From positions 1-64,000 of the forward strand of contig DXVF01000005.1 in NCBI GenBank assembly GCA_019417465.1: a DNA stretch of 64,000 nt, written 5' to 3'. The stretch is from Clostridiales bacterium (GTDB lineage: Bacteria; Bacillota; Clostridia; TANB77; CAG-508). Of the stretch, positions 7,954 to 16,875 are shown in pieces. The translations under genes and the position numbers were made by a program. The notes under the pieces were generated by a model that made no database searches, had not been told where the DNA came from, and saw only the letters and a list, made by a program, of their open reading frames with translations. Each line of letters opens with the position of its first letter. The stretch's first letter is position 1.

Positions 7954-9156
7954 TTACTCTAATATTTCAGATACAACACCTGAACCAACTGTTCTACCAC
8001 CTTCACGAATAGCAAATCTTAAACCTTTTTCTATAGCGATAGGAGTAATTAATTCGATAGTCATATCAATGTTATCTCCTGGCATAACCATTTCTGTTCC
8101 AGCAGGTAATTCAATAACACCTGTAACGTCTGTTGTTCTAAAGTAGAATTGTGGTCTATATCCATTAAAGAATGGTGTATGACGTCCACCTTCTTCTTTA
8201 GTTAGAACGTATACTTGTGATTTAAATTTTGTATGTGGATGAATTGTTCCTGGTTTTGCTAATACTTGACCTCTTTCAATTTCATCTCTTTGAATTCCTC
8301 TTAAAAGAACACCAATATTATCTCCAGCTTCTGCTTGATCTAATAATTTTCTAAACATTTCAACACCTGTTACAACAGTTTTTGAAGATTCTTTTGCTAA
8401 ACCAACGATTTCAACTTCATCTTGTAATTTAACAACTCCTCTTTCAACTCTACCTGTAGCAACTGTTCCTCTACCTGTGATTGTGAATACATCTTCAACT
8501 GGCATTAGGAATGGTTCATCTACTGGTCTTGATGGTGTTGGGATATAGCTATCAACAGCATCCATTAATTCTTTCATACATGCATATTCTGGTGCATTTG
8601 GATCTGTTGAAGAACTTTCTAGTACTTTTAATGAAGATCCTTTAACGATTGGAATCTCATCTCCTGGGAAATCATAGCTTGATAATAAGTCTCTAACTTC
8701 CATTTCAACTAATTCTAATAATTCTGGATCGTCAACCATATCACATTTGTTTAGGTAAACAACGATATATTTAACACCAACTTGTCTAGCAAGTAGTATA
8801 TGCTCTCTTGTTTGAGGCATAGGACCATCTGCTGCAGATACAACTAGGATTGCACCATCCATTTGAGCAGCACCTGTAATCATATTCTTTACGTAGTCTG
8901 CGTGTCCTGGGCAGTCAACGTGTGCATAGTGTCTGTTTTCTGTTTCATATTCAACGTGAGCAGTATTAATTGTAATACCTCTTGCTTGTTCTTCTGGAGC
9001 TCCATCGATTTGATCGTAAGCTTCATATTGAGCTTTTCCCAATAAACTTAAGTATTTTGTAATAGCTGCTGTTGTTGTTGTTTTTCCGTGGTCAACATGA
9101 CCAATTGTACCAATGTTAACATGTGGTTTTGTTCTTTCAAATTTTGCTTTAGCCAT
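7954..9156 (-). CDS. tuf: Elongation factor Tu
   Basis: GTPase that delivers aminoacyl-tRNA to the ribosomal A site. The 400-residue protein has all G motifs: GHVDHGKTT near residue 18, the switch I segment ARGITINTAHVEY, DCPGHADY, and NKCD near residue 136, followed by complete domains II and III ending VVSEILE. The ATG is preceded by AAGGAGG. It is the last gene of the str operon, 134 bases after fusA, and is followed by a terminator. No CGG codon occurs in it. Confidence 0.98.
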   Translation of the reverse strand: MAKAKFERTKPHVNIGTIGHVDHGKTTTTAAITKYLSLLGKAQYEAYDQIDGAPEEQARGITINTAHVEYETENRHYAHVDCPGHADYVKNMITGAAQMDGAILVVSAADGPMPQTREHILLARQVGVKYIVVYLNKCDMVDDPELLELVEMEVRDLLSSYDFPGDEIPIVKGSSLKVLESSSTDPNAPEYACMKELMDAVDSYIPTPSRPVDEPFLMPVEDVFTITGRGTVATGRVERGVVKLQDEVEIVGLAKESSKTVVTGVEMFRKLLDQAEAGDNIGVLLRGIQRDEIERGQVLAKPGTIHPHTKFKSQVYVLTKEEGGRHTPFFNGYRPQFYFRTTDVTGVIELPAGTEMVMPGDNIDMTIELITPIAIEKGLRFAIREGGRTVGSGVVSEILE

Positions 9157-9290
9157 TTAATTTTCCTCCTTAAAATTAATGTTTGTATCTTTATGATACT
9201 ATATTTTATTTTTTTAAAATTAATAACTTATCCACGCATAAGCATTTTATAACATTTTTTCTAGTTTGGCAAGCTTTTTTGCGAATTTAA

Positions 9291-11375
9291 TTAATCTTCT
9301 TTTTTAGCTCTGCTTGCTACTATATTATCTAGAATTGATTTTGGAACTTCTTCATAATGAGATGGTTCCATAGAATATGTTCCTCTTCCTTGTGTTTTAG
9401 AACGTAAGTCTGTAGCATAACCAAACATTTCTGAAAGTGGAATAACCCCTCTTATTATTTGGTTACCACTTCTAGTCTCCATACCTTCCATTCTTCCACG
9501 TCTTGAGTTAATATCACCAATAACATCTCCCATATATTCTTCTGGAACAGTTACTTCAACTTTCATAATTGGTTCTAGAATAACAGATTTTGCTTGTTTA
9601 CATCCTTCCTTAAATGCCATAGATCCTGCAATCTTGAATGCCATTTCAGAAGAGTCTACATCATGGTAAGAACCATCAACTAAAGTAGCTTTAAAGTCTA
9701 TAACAGGGTAACCTGCTAAAATACCGCTTTCAGCAGCTTCTCTAATACCTTCTTCAATTGGTTTAATATATTCTTTTGGAACAACACCACCAACAATCTT
9801 GCTTTCAAATTCAATTCCTTTTCCAGCTTCTATTGGCTCCATTTCTAGCCATACGTGACCATATTGTCCACGTCCACCAGATTGACGAATAAACTTTCCT
9901 TCTACTTTAACTTTATTTCTAATTGTTTCTTTGTAAGAAACTTGTGGCTTACCTACTGTACATTCTACTTTGAATTCTCTTTTTAATCTATCTACGATGA
10001 TATCTAAGTGTAATTCACCCATACCCGCAATAACAGTTTGACCTGTTTCATGATTTGTATATGTTTTAAATGTTGGATCTTCCTCTGCAAGTTTTGCAAG
10101 TGCTATTCCCATTTTCTCGCTATTAGCTTTATCTTTTGGTTCGATAGCAATATCGATAACAGGCTCTGGGAATTCCATAGATTCAAGGATAACTGGTGCT
10201 GCTGGATCACATAATGTATCTCCTGTAGATACTTCTTTTAATCCAACTGCAGCAACTATATCACCTGCATATATCTTTGTAATATCTTCTCTATGATTTG
10301 CATGCATTAATAATAATCTTCCGATTCTATCTTTTTTATCTTTATTTGCATTTAATACTGTAGAACCAGCATCTAATGTTCCTGAATAAACTCTTAAGAA
10401 ACATAATTTTCCAACAAATGGGTCTGTTGCAATTTTAAATGCTAATGCTGAAAATGGCTCACTATCACTTGGTTTTCTTTCTGTTTCATTACCATCCATA
10501 TCTACACCTTTAATTGCTGGTATATCTACTGGAGATGGTAAAAAGTCAACTACTGCATTTAATAATTCTTGAACACCTTTATTTTTATATGATGATCCAC
10601 AAGTCATTGGAACTATTGTATTAGCAATTGTTCCTATTCTTAGACCTTTTTTGATTTCTTCTTGAGAAAGTTCCTCTCCTTCTAAATATTTCATCATTAA
10701 TTCATCATCTTGTTCTGCAGCAGCTTCAATCATTCTTGCTCTATATTTTTCAGCAGATTCTTTTAAATCTTCTGGAATGTCTGTCTCTTCTATTTCTTTT
10801 CCTAAATCATCCTTATGGATAAAAGCTCTCATTTTTATCAAATCTACAATTCCTAGGAAGTTATCTTCTGAGCCAATTGGTAATTGAATTGGAACAGGAT
10901 TTGCTCCTAGTCTATCCTTTACTTGTTCAACACAACCATAAAAATCTGCACCTGTGATATCCATTTTATTAACATATATCATTCTTGGAACTTTATATTT
11001 ATCAGCTTGTCTCCAAACTGTTTCAGATTGTGGTTGAACTCCACCTTTTGCAGCTAAAACTAGAACTGAACCATCTAATACTTTTAATGATCTTTCAACT
11101 TCGACTGTAAAATCAACGTGACCAGGTGTATCGATAATGTTTATTCTATTCTCTAACCACTTACAAGTTGTAGCAGCAGAAGTAATTGTAATACCTCTTT
11201 CTTGTTCTTGAACCATCCAGTCCATTGTAGCAGCACCTTCGTGAACTTCTCCTATTTTATGTGTCTTTCCTGTATAAAAAAGAATTCTTTCTGTTGTTGT
11301 TGTTTTTCCTGCATCTATATGGGCCATTATTCCTATATTTCTTGTTTTTTCTAAAGGAAACTCTCTTCCAGCCAT
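9291..11375 (-). CDS. fusA: Elongation factor G
   Basis: Translocase GTPase of the ribosome, 694 residues and full length. G1 is AHIDAGKTTTTERIL near residue 17, G3 is DTPGHVDF and G4 is NKMD; domains II to V follow, including the domain IV region GGRGQYGHVW and the end VASRAKKED. AAAGGAGGAAAAGT precedes the ATG. It lies between rpsG and tuf as in most Firmicutes. Where glycine follows ATC or CAC (for example ATC-GGA near 10322) the frame is normal, so the string TCGGA alone does not mark a shift. Confidence 0.98.
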   Translation of the reverse strand: MAGREFPLEKTRNIGIMAHIDAGKTTTTERILFYTGKTHKIGEVHEGAATMDWMVQEQERGITITSAATTCKWLENRINIIDTPGHVDFTVEVERSLKVLDGSVLVLAAKGGVQPQSETVWRQADKYKVPRMIYVNKMDITGADFYGCVEQVKDRLGANPVPIQLPIGSEDNFLGIVDLIKMRAFIHKDDLGKEIEETDIPEDLKESAEKYRARMIEAAAEQDDELMMKYLEGEELSQEEIKKGLRIGTIANTIVPMTCGSSYKNKGVQELLNAVVDFLPSPVDIPAIKGVDMDGNETERKPSDSEPFSALAFKIATDPFVGKLCFLRVYSGTLDAGSTVLNANKDKKDRIGRLLLMHANHREDITKIYAGDIVAAVGLKEVSTGDTLCDPAAPVILESMEFPEPVIDIAIEPKDKANSEKMGIALAKLAEEDPTFKTYTNHETGQTVIAGMGELHLDIIVDRLKREFKVECTVGKPQVSYKETIRNKVKVEGKFIRQSGGRGQYGHVWLEMEPIEAGKGIEFESKIVGGVVPKEYIKPIEEGIREAAESGILAGYPVIDFKATLVDGSYHDVDSSEMAFKIAGSMAFKEGCKQAKSVILEPIMKVEVTVPEEYMGDVIGDINSRRGRMEGMETRSGNQIIRGVIPLSEMFGYATDLRSKTQGRGTYSMEPSHYEEVPKSILDNIVASRAKKED

Positions 11376-11465
11376 ACTTTTCCTCCTTTATTTATTAATA
11401 AAGAGAACAATTATATTGTCCGCTTTACAATTAGTTAATAGGTAATATTGTAGTATTTATAAATA

Positions 11466-11936
11466 TTACCATTTATAATGTGCAAATGCTTTATTAGCTT
11501 CTGCCATTCTATGCATATCTTCTTTCTTTTTAAACGCTCCACCGTTTCCAGCTACAGCATCTATTATTTCACCAGCAAGTTTTTCAGACATTGTTTTTTC
11601 ATGTCTATTTCTAGCATAAGTAACAAGCCATCTTAAACCTAATGTTTGTCTTCTTTCTGGTCTTATTTCGATTGGTACTTGGTATGTAGCACCACCAATT
11701 CTTCTTGCTTTAACTTCAAGAACTGGCATTACATTATTAAGTGCTGCTTCAAATACTTCTAAAGCATCTTTTTGCTCTTTTTCTTTTATGATATCAAATG
11801 CATCATAAACAATTTTTTGAGCAACTGTTTTTTTACCATCTAGCATTACATTGTTTATTAACTTTGTAACAACTTTGCTATTATATATTGGATCTGGTAA
11901 AACTTCTCTTTTTGCTATATATCCTTTTCTTGGCAC
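11466..11936 (-). CDS. rpsG: Ribosomal protein S7
   Basis: Small-subunit head protein that initiates assembly of the 3' domain of 16S rRNA. It has 156 residues, the family length, with the signatures MPRKGYIAKREVLPDP and RRIGGATYQVPIEI. The start is GTG at 11936 with AAGGAGGG upstream. Second gene of the str operon; intact. Confidence 0.97.
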   Translation of the reverse strand: MPRKGYIAKREVLPDPIYNSKVVTKLINNVMLDGKKTVAQKIVYDAFDIIKEKEQKDALEVFEAALNNVMPVLEVKARRIGGATYQVPIEIRPERRQTLGLRWLVTYARNRHEKTMSEKLAGEIIDAVAGNGGAFKKKEDMHRMAEANKAFAHYKW

Positions 11937-12129
11937 TATTCTTCCCTCCTTATAAAAATTGATACTTAAACCACTAGTATCTTAGGTACTCTAAAAAGTT
12001 TAATACTAATTTATTTACTTCTTAAAACCTTTTTAGTTAAGTGCTATATAATCTATTCTAAATTTAAGTACTAACCTTAAACATTAGTAATTATACGCAC
12101 TAATTATAAAAATAATCTTTTCTTACCGA

Positions 12130-12543
12130 TTATTTCTTTGGTTTTTTAGCTCCGTATTTAGATCTAGCTTGCATTCTATCTTTAACACCTGCTGTATCTA
12201 ATGTTCCTCTTATAATATGGTATCTAACACCTGGAAGGTCTTTTACTCTTCCTCCTCTTATTAAAACAACACTGTGTTCTTGTAAGTTATGTCCTATACC
12301 TGGAATATAAGAAGTTACTTCATAACCATTTGAAAGTCTAACTCTGGCTACTTTTCTTAAAGCTGAGTTTGGCTTCTTTGGTGTTACTGTTTTAACAACT
12401 GTACATACACCTCTTTTTTGTGGTGATCTTCTATCTGTTAATTTTTTCTTCATAGAATTGTAACCATGTTGCAAAGCTGGTGATGTAGATTTTGTTGTTC
12501 CAGTTTTTCTTCCTTTTCTTACTAATTGATTAATTGTTGGCAC
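12130..12543 (-). CDS. rpsL: Ribosomal protein S12
   Basis: Decoding-centre protein of the 30S subunit, 137 residues. It carries the conserved KKPNSALRKVARVRLSNG and GGRVKDLPGVRYHIIRG segments, which include the streptomycin-related lysines. The start is GTG at 12543, 10 bases after AGGAGGTG. First gene of the str operon, behind a near-consensus promoter. S12 influences decoding accuracy and frame maintenance, so it is a relevant neighbour for the CGG anomaly, but no unusual substitution was seen. Confidence 0.97.
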   Translation of the reverse strand: MPTINQLVRKGRKTGTTKSTSPALQHGYNSMKKKLTDRRSPQKRGVCTVVKTVTPKKPNSALRKVARVRLSNGYEVTSYIPGIGHNLQEHSVVLIRGGRVKDLPGVRYHIIRGTLDTAGVKDRMQARSKYGAKKPKK

Positions 12544-12617
12544 TTAAATTTCACCTCCTAAAAATAATAACCGCTAGTACAAATTTACAAAAATTGCAAT
12601 TTATACTAACGTGAAAT

Positions 12618-12646
12618 ATTTTATCATCTTTTTATAGTAATGTCAA
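12618..12646 (-). promoter_or_regulatory. str operon promoter
   Basis: Minus-strand TTGACA (12641-12646), a 17-base spacer and TAAAAT (12618-12623), about 75 bases upstream of the rpsL start. Confidence 0.8.
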
Positions 12647-12729
12647 TTGTTTTTTAGTATTTTTACATAAAAAACCAGTCACTTTTCAAGCAGCCAGCCC
12701 CGAACCGAACTACAGTCCGAGTTTAGTCC

Positions 12730-12945
12730 TCAATCAATATCAACCTTGGAAGTTCTCTTTCTGGAAACGAATTTTGTCCAGCATGTTCCAAGAACGAATG
12801 CAATAGCCAAACCGATCCAGTTTGAGGTTAAATAGTTGATAATGACATCTATATTGAAAGTTTTAAGAACTTTCGCTAATACGATAATCACAATCAACAC
12901 CAAGACTGGTGCAAAAGTGCTGAGGTTTTTCAACAACTTCTTCAT
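12730..12945 (-). CDS. Small two-span membrane protein (71 aa)
   Basis: The ATG at 12945 (MKKLLKNLST) follows AAAGGAGG at proper spacing; a longer upstream frame has no RBS. Two hydrophobic spans (FAPVLVLIVIIVLAKVL and WIGLAIAFVLGTCW) are joined by a short loop, and the C-terminus is basic (KFVSRKRTSK). Codon choice is less AT-biased than its surroundings, and the downstream 60 bases are also GC-richer, which suggests a transferred gene. It could be a holin-like or toxin-like peptide; no family recognised. Confidence 0.55.
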   Translation of the reverse strand: MKKLLKNLSTFAPVLVLIVIIVLAKVLKTFNIDVIINYLTSNWIGLAIAFVLGTCWTKFVSRKRTSKVDID

Positions 12946-13246
12946 GCTAATCCTCCTTTCTGTAATAAGATCATTTATATTAGTAAAATGGTTAGTATGA
13001 TGAAGTGGTAGAACTTTTGCTCTATTATAATCATATTTTAACATATTTGACATAAATAGTCAAATTTAGTTCGCATTTTAATTATGTTAAGCTTTTAACT
13101 AAAATTATTATCTTTTTCCAGCTTTCATTTTTATAATAAAACAACTATATTAGTTGAATTTATTCTATGCTTGAATGCATAACACTTTTTTCAAAGTGTT
13201 TTTAAAACTATTGATTTATATTAGTAAACTTCCTTTTATATATGTA

Positions 13247-13288
13247 AAAAACCAGAAAATTAAACATTTTATTAATTCTCTAGTTTTT
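13247..13288 (-). terminator. Terminator after the coiled-coil gene
   Basis: Imperfect 17-base inverted repeat (AAAAACCAGAAAATTAA with TTAATTCTCTAGTTTTT, two G-T pairs) and an 8-base loop. On the minus strand it follows the stop at 13311. Confidence 0.55.
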
Positions 13289-13310
13289 ATAATTAATTTA
13301 TATTATTAAT

Positions 13311-14504
13311 CTACATTTCATCATGTGATGTATCATTTAATATTCCGTCTTTATATTTTCCATATTGAGCTGTTACTTCAGTATCTCCAATAAATCTATC
13401 TGGATTATTTAAATTGTGTTCTGCACTTTTTTGTTTATTTTTATTAATTCTATCTAGCATTTTACCTTTTAAACCATTTACAATAGTATCTTTTCCTTTT
13501 CTTGCTCCGTCTATAATTGATGTAAAAGTTTTTCCAACAGTCTCCACTGCTTTTCCAGTTTTCTCTTTTAAATTTTCTTTTCTTTTTTTAGATTCTAGTT
13601 CCATTTTTACAACTTTTTCTGGTAATGTCTCATCTTTAAATTTTTGCATTTTTTGTTTTAATGGACTCATAACATTTTTATCAAATTGTTTTGCACTGCC
13701 AAATACTCTTACTAATAGTTTTTGGAATATGTTCTGTTTATCAACTTTTGATAAAGCATGTTCTTGACTGTTAGTAATTTCTTCTACTGCATCTTCAAAA
13801 TTCTTTTCACAACTTTCAATTTTTTTATTTTGCTCATCAATACTTTTTCTACATAATTTAATCTTACTTCTTATCTTTCCTAGTTCTGTATCACGTTCTG
13901 CTAAGTTACTCTCTGCTATTAGTCTTTCCAATGCTTGTGTTTGCTTTTTTACTGATTCTATATCACCTTGTTGTATACTTAAATTCATTTTTGTTTCTAA
14001 TACTTTTCTTCTTTTTTGTAAATTCTGCTTATATTCATTAAATTCTTCTTGCTTTTTATCCGCTTCTTTTGTTTTTCCTTGATATCTAAGTTGCCTGATT
14101 TCCGCTTTACGTTTTGCAAATTCTTTGTATCCTGGCATCTCTTTCAATTCTTGTTTCTTATCTTCATATTCAGCTATAGTTTCAGCTTCTGCTTTTTCCC
14201 ATTCTCCTTTTTCTTGTATAAGTGATTTTTTCTCTTTTCTATATTCTGCTTTAACTTGTTTTAATACCCCTTCATAATATTGTATTACACTAGTCACATC
14301 TGTTTTGCTTTGTTTATAAATCTTTGCTTGATCATCTACATATTGCTTTAAATCGGCAACTTTCTCTGAAATATAGCCTTTAGTGGTTCTTGTAAAAGTT
14401 GCAGCTTCAACTTTACTTATTTGTGCTTGTGTTGTAATTAACTCTTTTAATAAATCTACTAATTTTACATTCTGTACTGAATTAACACTATTTGTATCTT
14501 CCAT
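13311..14504 (-). CDS. Coiled-coil cytoplasmic protein, unknown function
   Basis: A 397-residue, strongly charged protein with no signal peptide or membrane span. Heptad-rich helices cover about residues 30-260 (for example EKGEWEKAEAETIAEYEDKK), and a basic stretch at 290-360 could contact nucleic acid or other proteins. A 56-residue acidic protein is encoded just upstream; both begin MED and probably share a transcript. It has CGGA in the normal frame only after GAC (Asp-Gly). Function unknown. Confidence 0.65.
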   Translation of the reverse strand: MEDTNSVNSVQNVKLVDLLKELITTQAQISKVEAATFTRTTKGYISEKVADLKQYVDDQAKIYKQSKTDVTSVIQYYEGVLKQVKAEYRKEKKSLIQEKGEWEKAEAETIAEYEDKKQELKEMPGYKEFAKRKAEIRQLRYQGKTKEADKKQEEFNEYKQNLQKRRKVLETKMNLSIQQGDIESVKKQTQALERLIAESNLAERDTELGKIRSKIKLCRKSIDEQNKKIESCEKNFEDAVEEITNSQEHALSKVDKQNIFQKLLVRVFGSAKQFDKNVMSPLKQKMQKFKDETLPEKVVKMELESKKRKENLKEKTGKAVETVGKTFTSIIDGARKGKDTIVNGLKGKMLDRINKNKQKSAEHNLNNPDRFIGDTEVTAQYGKYKDGILNDTSHDEM

Positions 14505-14525
14505 ATTTTCCCCCTTTTATTTTTA

Positions 14526-14696
14526 TTAATCTTCATCTATGTTTATCATACCATCAATTTTTTTTCTAATTTCTGATTCTTTTAATTTTAGTTTTTCTTT
14601 TAATTCTTTAAGTTCGTCTTCAGAAGCCTTATCTAAGTTTATTATCTTACCGTCAAAAATTATTGTACCAAATTCTTCTTCTTTTTCATCTTCCAT
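14526..14696 (-). CDS. Small acidic helical protein (56 aa)
   Basis: The ATG at 14696 follows GGAGG at 8 bases. The product begins MEDEKEEEFGTIIFDGKI and continues with an amphipathic charged helix (ELKELKEKLKLKESEIRKK) ending NIDED. It is 21 bases upstream of the coiled-coil gene and co-directional, so it may be a partner. No family recognised. Confidence 0.6.
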   Translation of the reverse strand: MEDEKEEEFGTIIFDGKIINLDKASEDELKELKEKLKLKESEIRKKIDGMINIDED

Positions 14697-14780
14697 AATA
14701 ATATCCTCCGTTTTCTTTAGTTAATACTACTCTTTTATTATAACATTACAAAACAATATAATCAACATAAAATACAAAAA

Positions 14781-14812
14781 ATATTACAAAATATGTAATT
14801 ATTTTGTAATAT
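14781..14812 (-). terminator. trmFO terminator
   Basis: Perfect 13-base inverted repeat ATATTACAAAATA / TATTTTGTAATAT followed on the minus strand by a T-rich tract, just after the trmFO stop. Confidence 0.7.
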
Positions 14813-14819
14813 TCTTTAT

Positions 14820-16190
14820 TTATAGACTATTATTTAATTCTTTGAGCGCTCTATCTGCTAGTTTAGCATATCTTGACTTTTTATCCTTTATCTTTACATC
14901 TAGTTCTGGCAATATTCCAAAATTCGCATTCATAGGTTGAAACTTCTCATTCTCTGCCGAAATATATCTTGCTAAAGCACCTATCATTGTTTTATTTGAA
15001 AAAACCACTTTTTCTTTTTTACCTAAATATTCATTTACTGCATTTAGTGCTGCCACCATTCCAGAAGATATAGATTCTACATAGCCCTCTACTCCTGTAA
15101 TTTGTCCTGCAAAAAATAAATTGCTATTTTTTTTTAACCTATATGTTTCATCCAATAAATACGGAGAATTAATATATGTATTTCTATGCATTACTCCATA
15201 TTTCATAAATTCTGCATTTTCTAAACCTGGTATTAATCTAAACACTCTTTTTTGTTCTCCAAATTTGAGATTTGTTTGAAAACCTACTAAATTAAATAAA
15301 GTTCCCTCTTTATTATCTTGTCTTAATTGAACAATTGCATACGGTCTTCTTCCTAGTCTTGGGTCTGTAAATCCTACTGGTTTTAATGGTCCAAATCTTA
15401 ATGTATCTATCCCTCTTTTTGCCATTACTTCAACTGGCATACAACCTTCAAAGATTTCTCTTTTTTCAAATTCATGTAACTCTACTACTTCAGCACTAGC
15501 TAACTCTTTCCAAAAAGTTTCATATTCTTCTTTATTCATTGGTAAATTTATATAATTTTGATTTTCCAAATTACTAATTCTATTACTCCACTCTTCTATA
15601 GATTCTTCCTTTCCTCTTTCTTGCTCATATCTATCTCCCCAAAAAGCAATATTCATATCTATCGAATCTTTAGTTACTATTGGAGCCGCTGCATCATAAA
15701 AAAACAACCTATTATCTCCTGTTATATCCATTATCTGTTTTGCCATAGGCTCTGAAGTTAATGGACCTGTTGCTATTATAACTATTCCATTTTTTATAAG
15801 TTCTTCAATAGTTTCCCCATTTCCAACTTCTTTTCTTATAATCTCTATATTAGGATGTTTTTCTAATTCTCTAGTAACTATTTTAGAAAATTCCTCTCTA
15901 TCAACCGCCAATGCCTGTCCAGCAGGCACACTTGTTTTATCTGCTACTTTTATTAATAAAGAATCTAAAATTCGTAGCTCTTCTTTAAGTAGTCCACAAG
16001 CATTAGTATGTAAATTTGATTTAAAAGAATTACTACAAACGATTTCTGACAAATTGCTACTTGAATGCGCATCACTAAACTTTACTGGCTTCATTTCATA
16101 TAATTTAACCTTTATTCCTCTTTTTGCTATCTGATAAGCTGCCTCTGATCTTGCTAATCCTCCACCTATAACAGTTATATAATTATCCAT
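14820..16190 (-). CDS. trmFO: TrmFO, folate-dependent tRNA m5U54 methyltransferase
   Basis: FAD enzyme that methylates U54 of tRNA using methylenetetrahydrofolate. The 456-residue protein is close to the usual length and has the family motifs KLYEMKPVKFSDAH, EIVCSNSFKSN, NACGLLKEELR and KTSVPAGQALAVDREEF, plus ITGVEGYVESISSG near the C-terminus. Oddity: the N-terminal FAD-binding motif, normally GAGLAGSEA, reads GGGLARSEA, with AGA where the third conserved Gly is expected. That may weaken FAD binding or be a single-base error. The start follows AGGAGG. Immediately upstream is a recombinase relic. Confidence 0.93.
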   Translation of the reverse strand: MDNYITVIGGGLARSEAAYQIAKRGIKVKLYEMKPVKFSDAHSSSNLSEIVCSNSFKSNLHTNACGLLKEELRILDSLLIKVADKTSVPAGQALAVDREEFSKIVTRELEKHPNIEIIRKEVGNGETIEELIKNGIVIIATGPLTSEPMAKQIMDITGDNRLFFYDAAAPIVTKDSIDMNIAFWGDRYEQERGKEESIEEWSNRISNLENQNYINLPMNKEEYETFWKELASAEVVELHEFEKREIFEGCMPVEVMAKRGIDTLRFGPLKPVGFTDPRLGRRPYAIVQLRQDNKEGTLFNLVGFQTNLKFGEQKRVFRLIPGLENAEFMKYGVMHRNTYINSPYLLDETYRLKKNSNLFFAGQITGVEGYVESISSGMVAALNAVNEYLGKKEKVVFSNKTMIGALARYISAENEKFQPMNANFGILPELDVKIKDKKSRYAKLADRALKELNNSL

Positions 16191-16697
16191 CTAATTCCTC
16201 CTAATTTTTGATCCACGATGCTCACAGGCGACAGGTAACCCACAAGGACGGACCTTTTTGGTCACCTGTAGGTCACGTCCCCGTGGTTCAATTGTGTTGG
16301 TTATCTCTTGTTGCAGTATGTTTTGTCGCTGTTTATCGCTCGTTGCAGTAAAATTATCTTTACAATTTATTTCTGTTCCATTTTTGCAAATAAATCTTAT
16401 TGTATATGGTTTTTTTGTTCCATCTTCCAGTTGTTCTCCAATTATTACTTTATCTATCAAATATTCAAAGACATCTTTATCAAAGTTTTTCACTATTTCC
16501 ATGTCTTTAAATAAACTTTTAAACTTGTTTAATCTTTGTTTAATGCTTTCATTTCTATTCGCATCTTTTAGTAATCCTTGTATTTTTTCTTCTACTTTTA
16601 GAAGTTCCGTATTTAAATCATCATATTTTAAAGTATATTGCTCTTTATTTATTCTGCCTTCTAAGTTTAGTTCTAATAGATTATTGATCCAGTTCAC
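16191..16697 (-). pseudogene. Large serine recombinase, C-terminal relic
   Basis: The frame contains the coiled-coil and zinc-domain end of a large serine recombinase: GRINKEQYTLKYDDLNTELL, then KNFDKDVFEYLIDKVIIGE and YTIRFICKNGTEI. Such enzymes are about 500 residues, so the catalytic N-terminus is missing. The last 30 codons (from TNTIEPRGRD) are an accidental read-through into a GC-rich scar and are not part of the family. It marks the former insertion of a mobile element beside trmFO. Confidence 0.6.
16205..16290. repeat. GC-rich scar with short repeated and inverted words
   Basis: An island of about 85 bases, much richer in G and C than its surroundings, contains repeated fragments such as GACAGGTAACC, GGTCACCTGTAGGTCAC and CCCCGTGG. 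It is fused to the end of the serine-recombinase relic and probably comes from a REP/MITE-like repeat or an element end. Identity not proven. Confidence 0.35.
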
Positions 16698-16875
16698 TTG
16701 GTGAATTTTTACATCATATTTGCATGAAATTTTTGTTTATTTATTAAGTCTTGAAGTTTATTCCACCCAATTAATAAAAGTATTAAAATCAGCAAAATAA
16801 CTATGTATATACAATTTTTCTTTTTTTATTTTTTTTGAATTTTCTCCATTACAAATCTCTTAAAACTATGATAAA

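Noticed and set aside
10319..10326. Other TCGGA or ACGGA strings (fusA, tuf, htrA, AAA gene) as shift sites
   Set aside because: There the C is the third base of ATC, TTC, CAC, GAC or AAC followed by GGA in the normal frame, so no CGG codon is read.
16191..16290. CGG in the tail of the serine-recombinase relic (EPRGRD) as a host counterexample
   Set aside because: This tail is read-through into a GC-rich scar, not conserved coding sequence.
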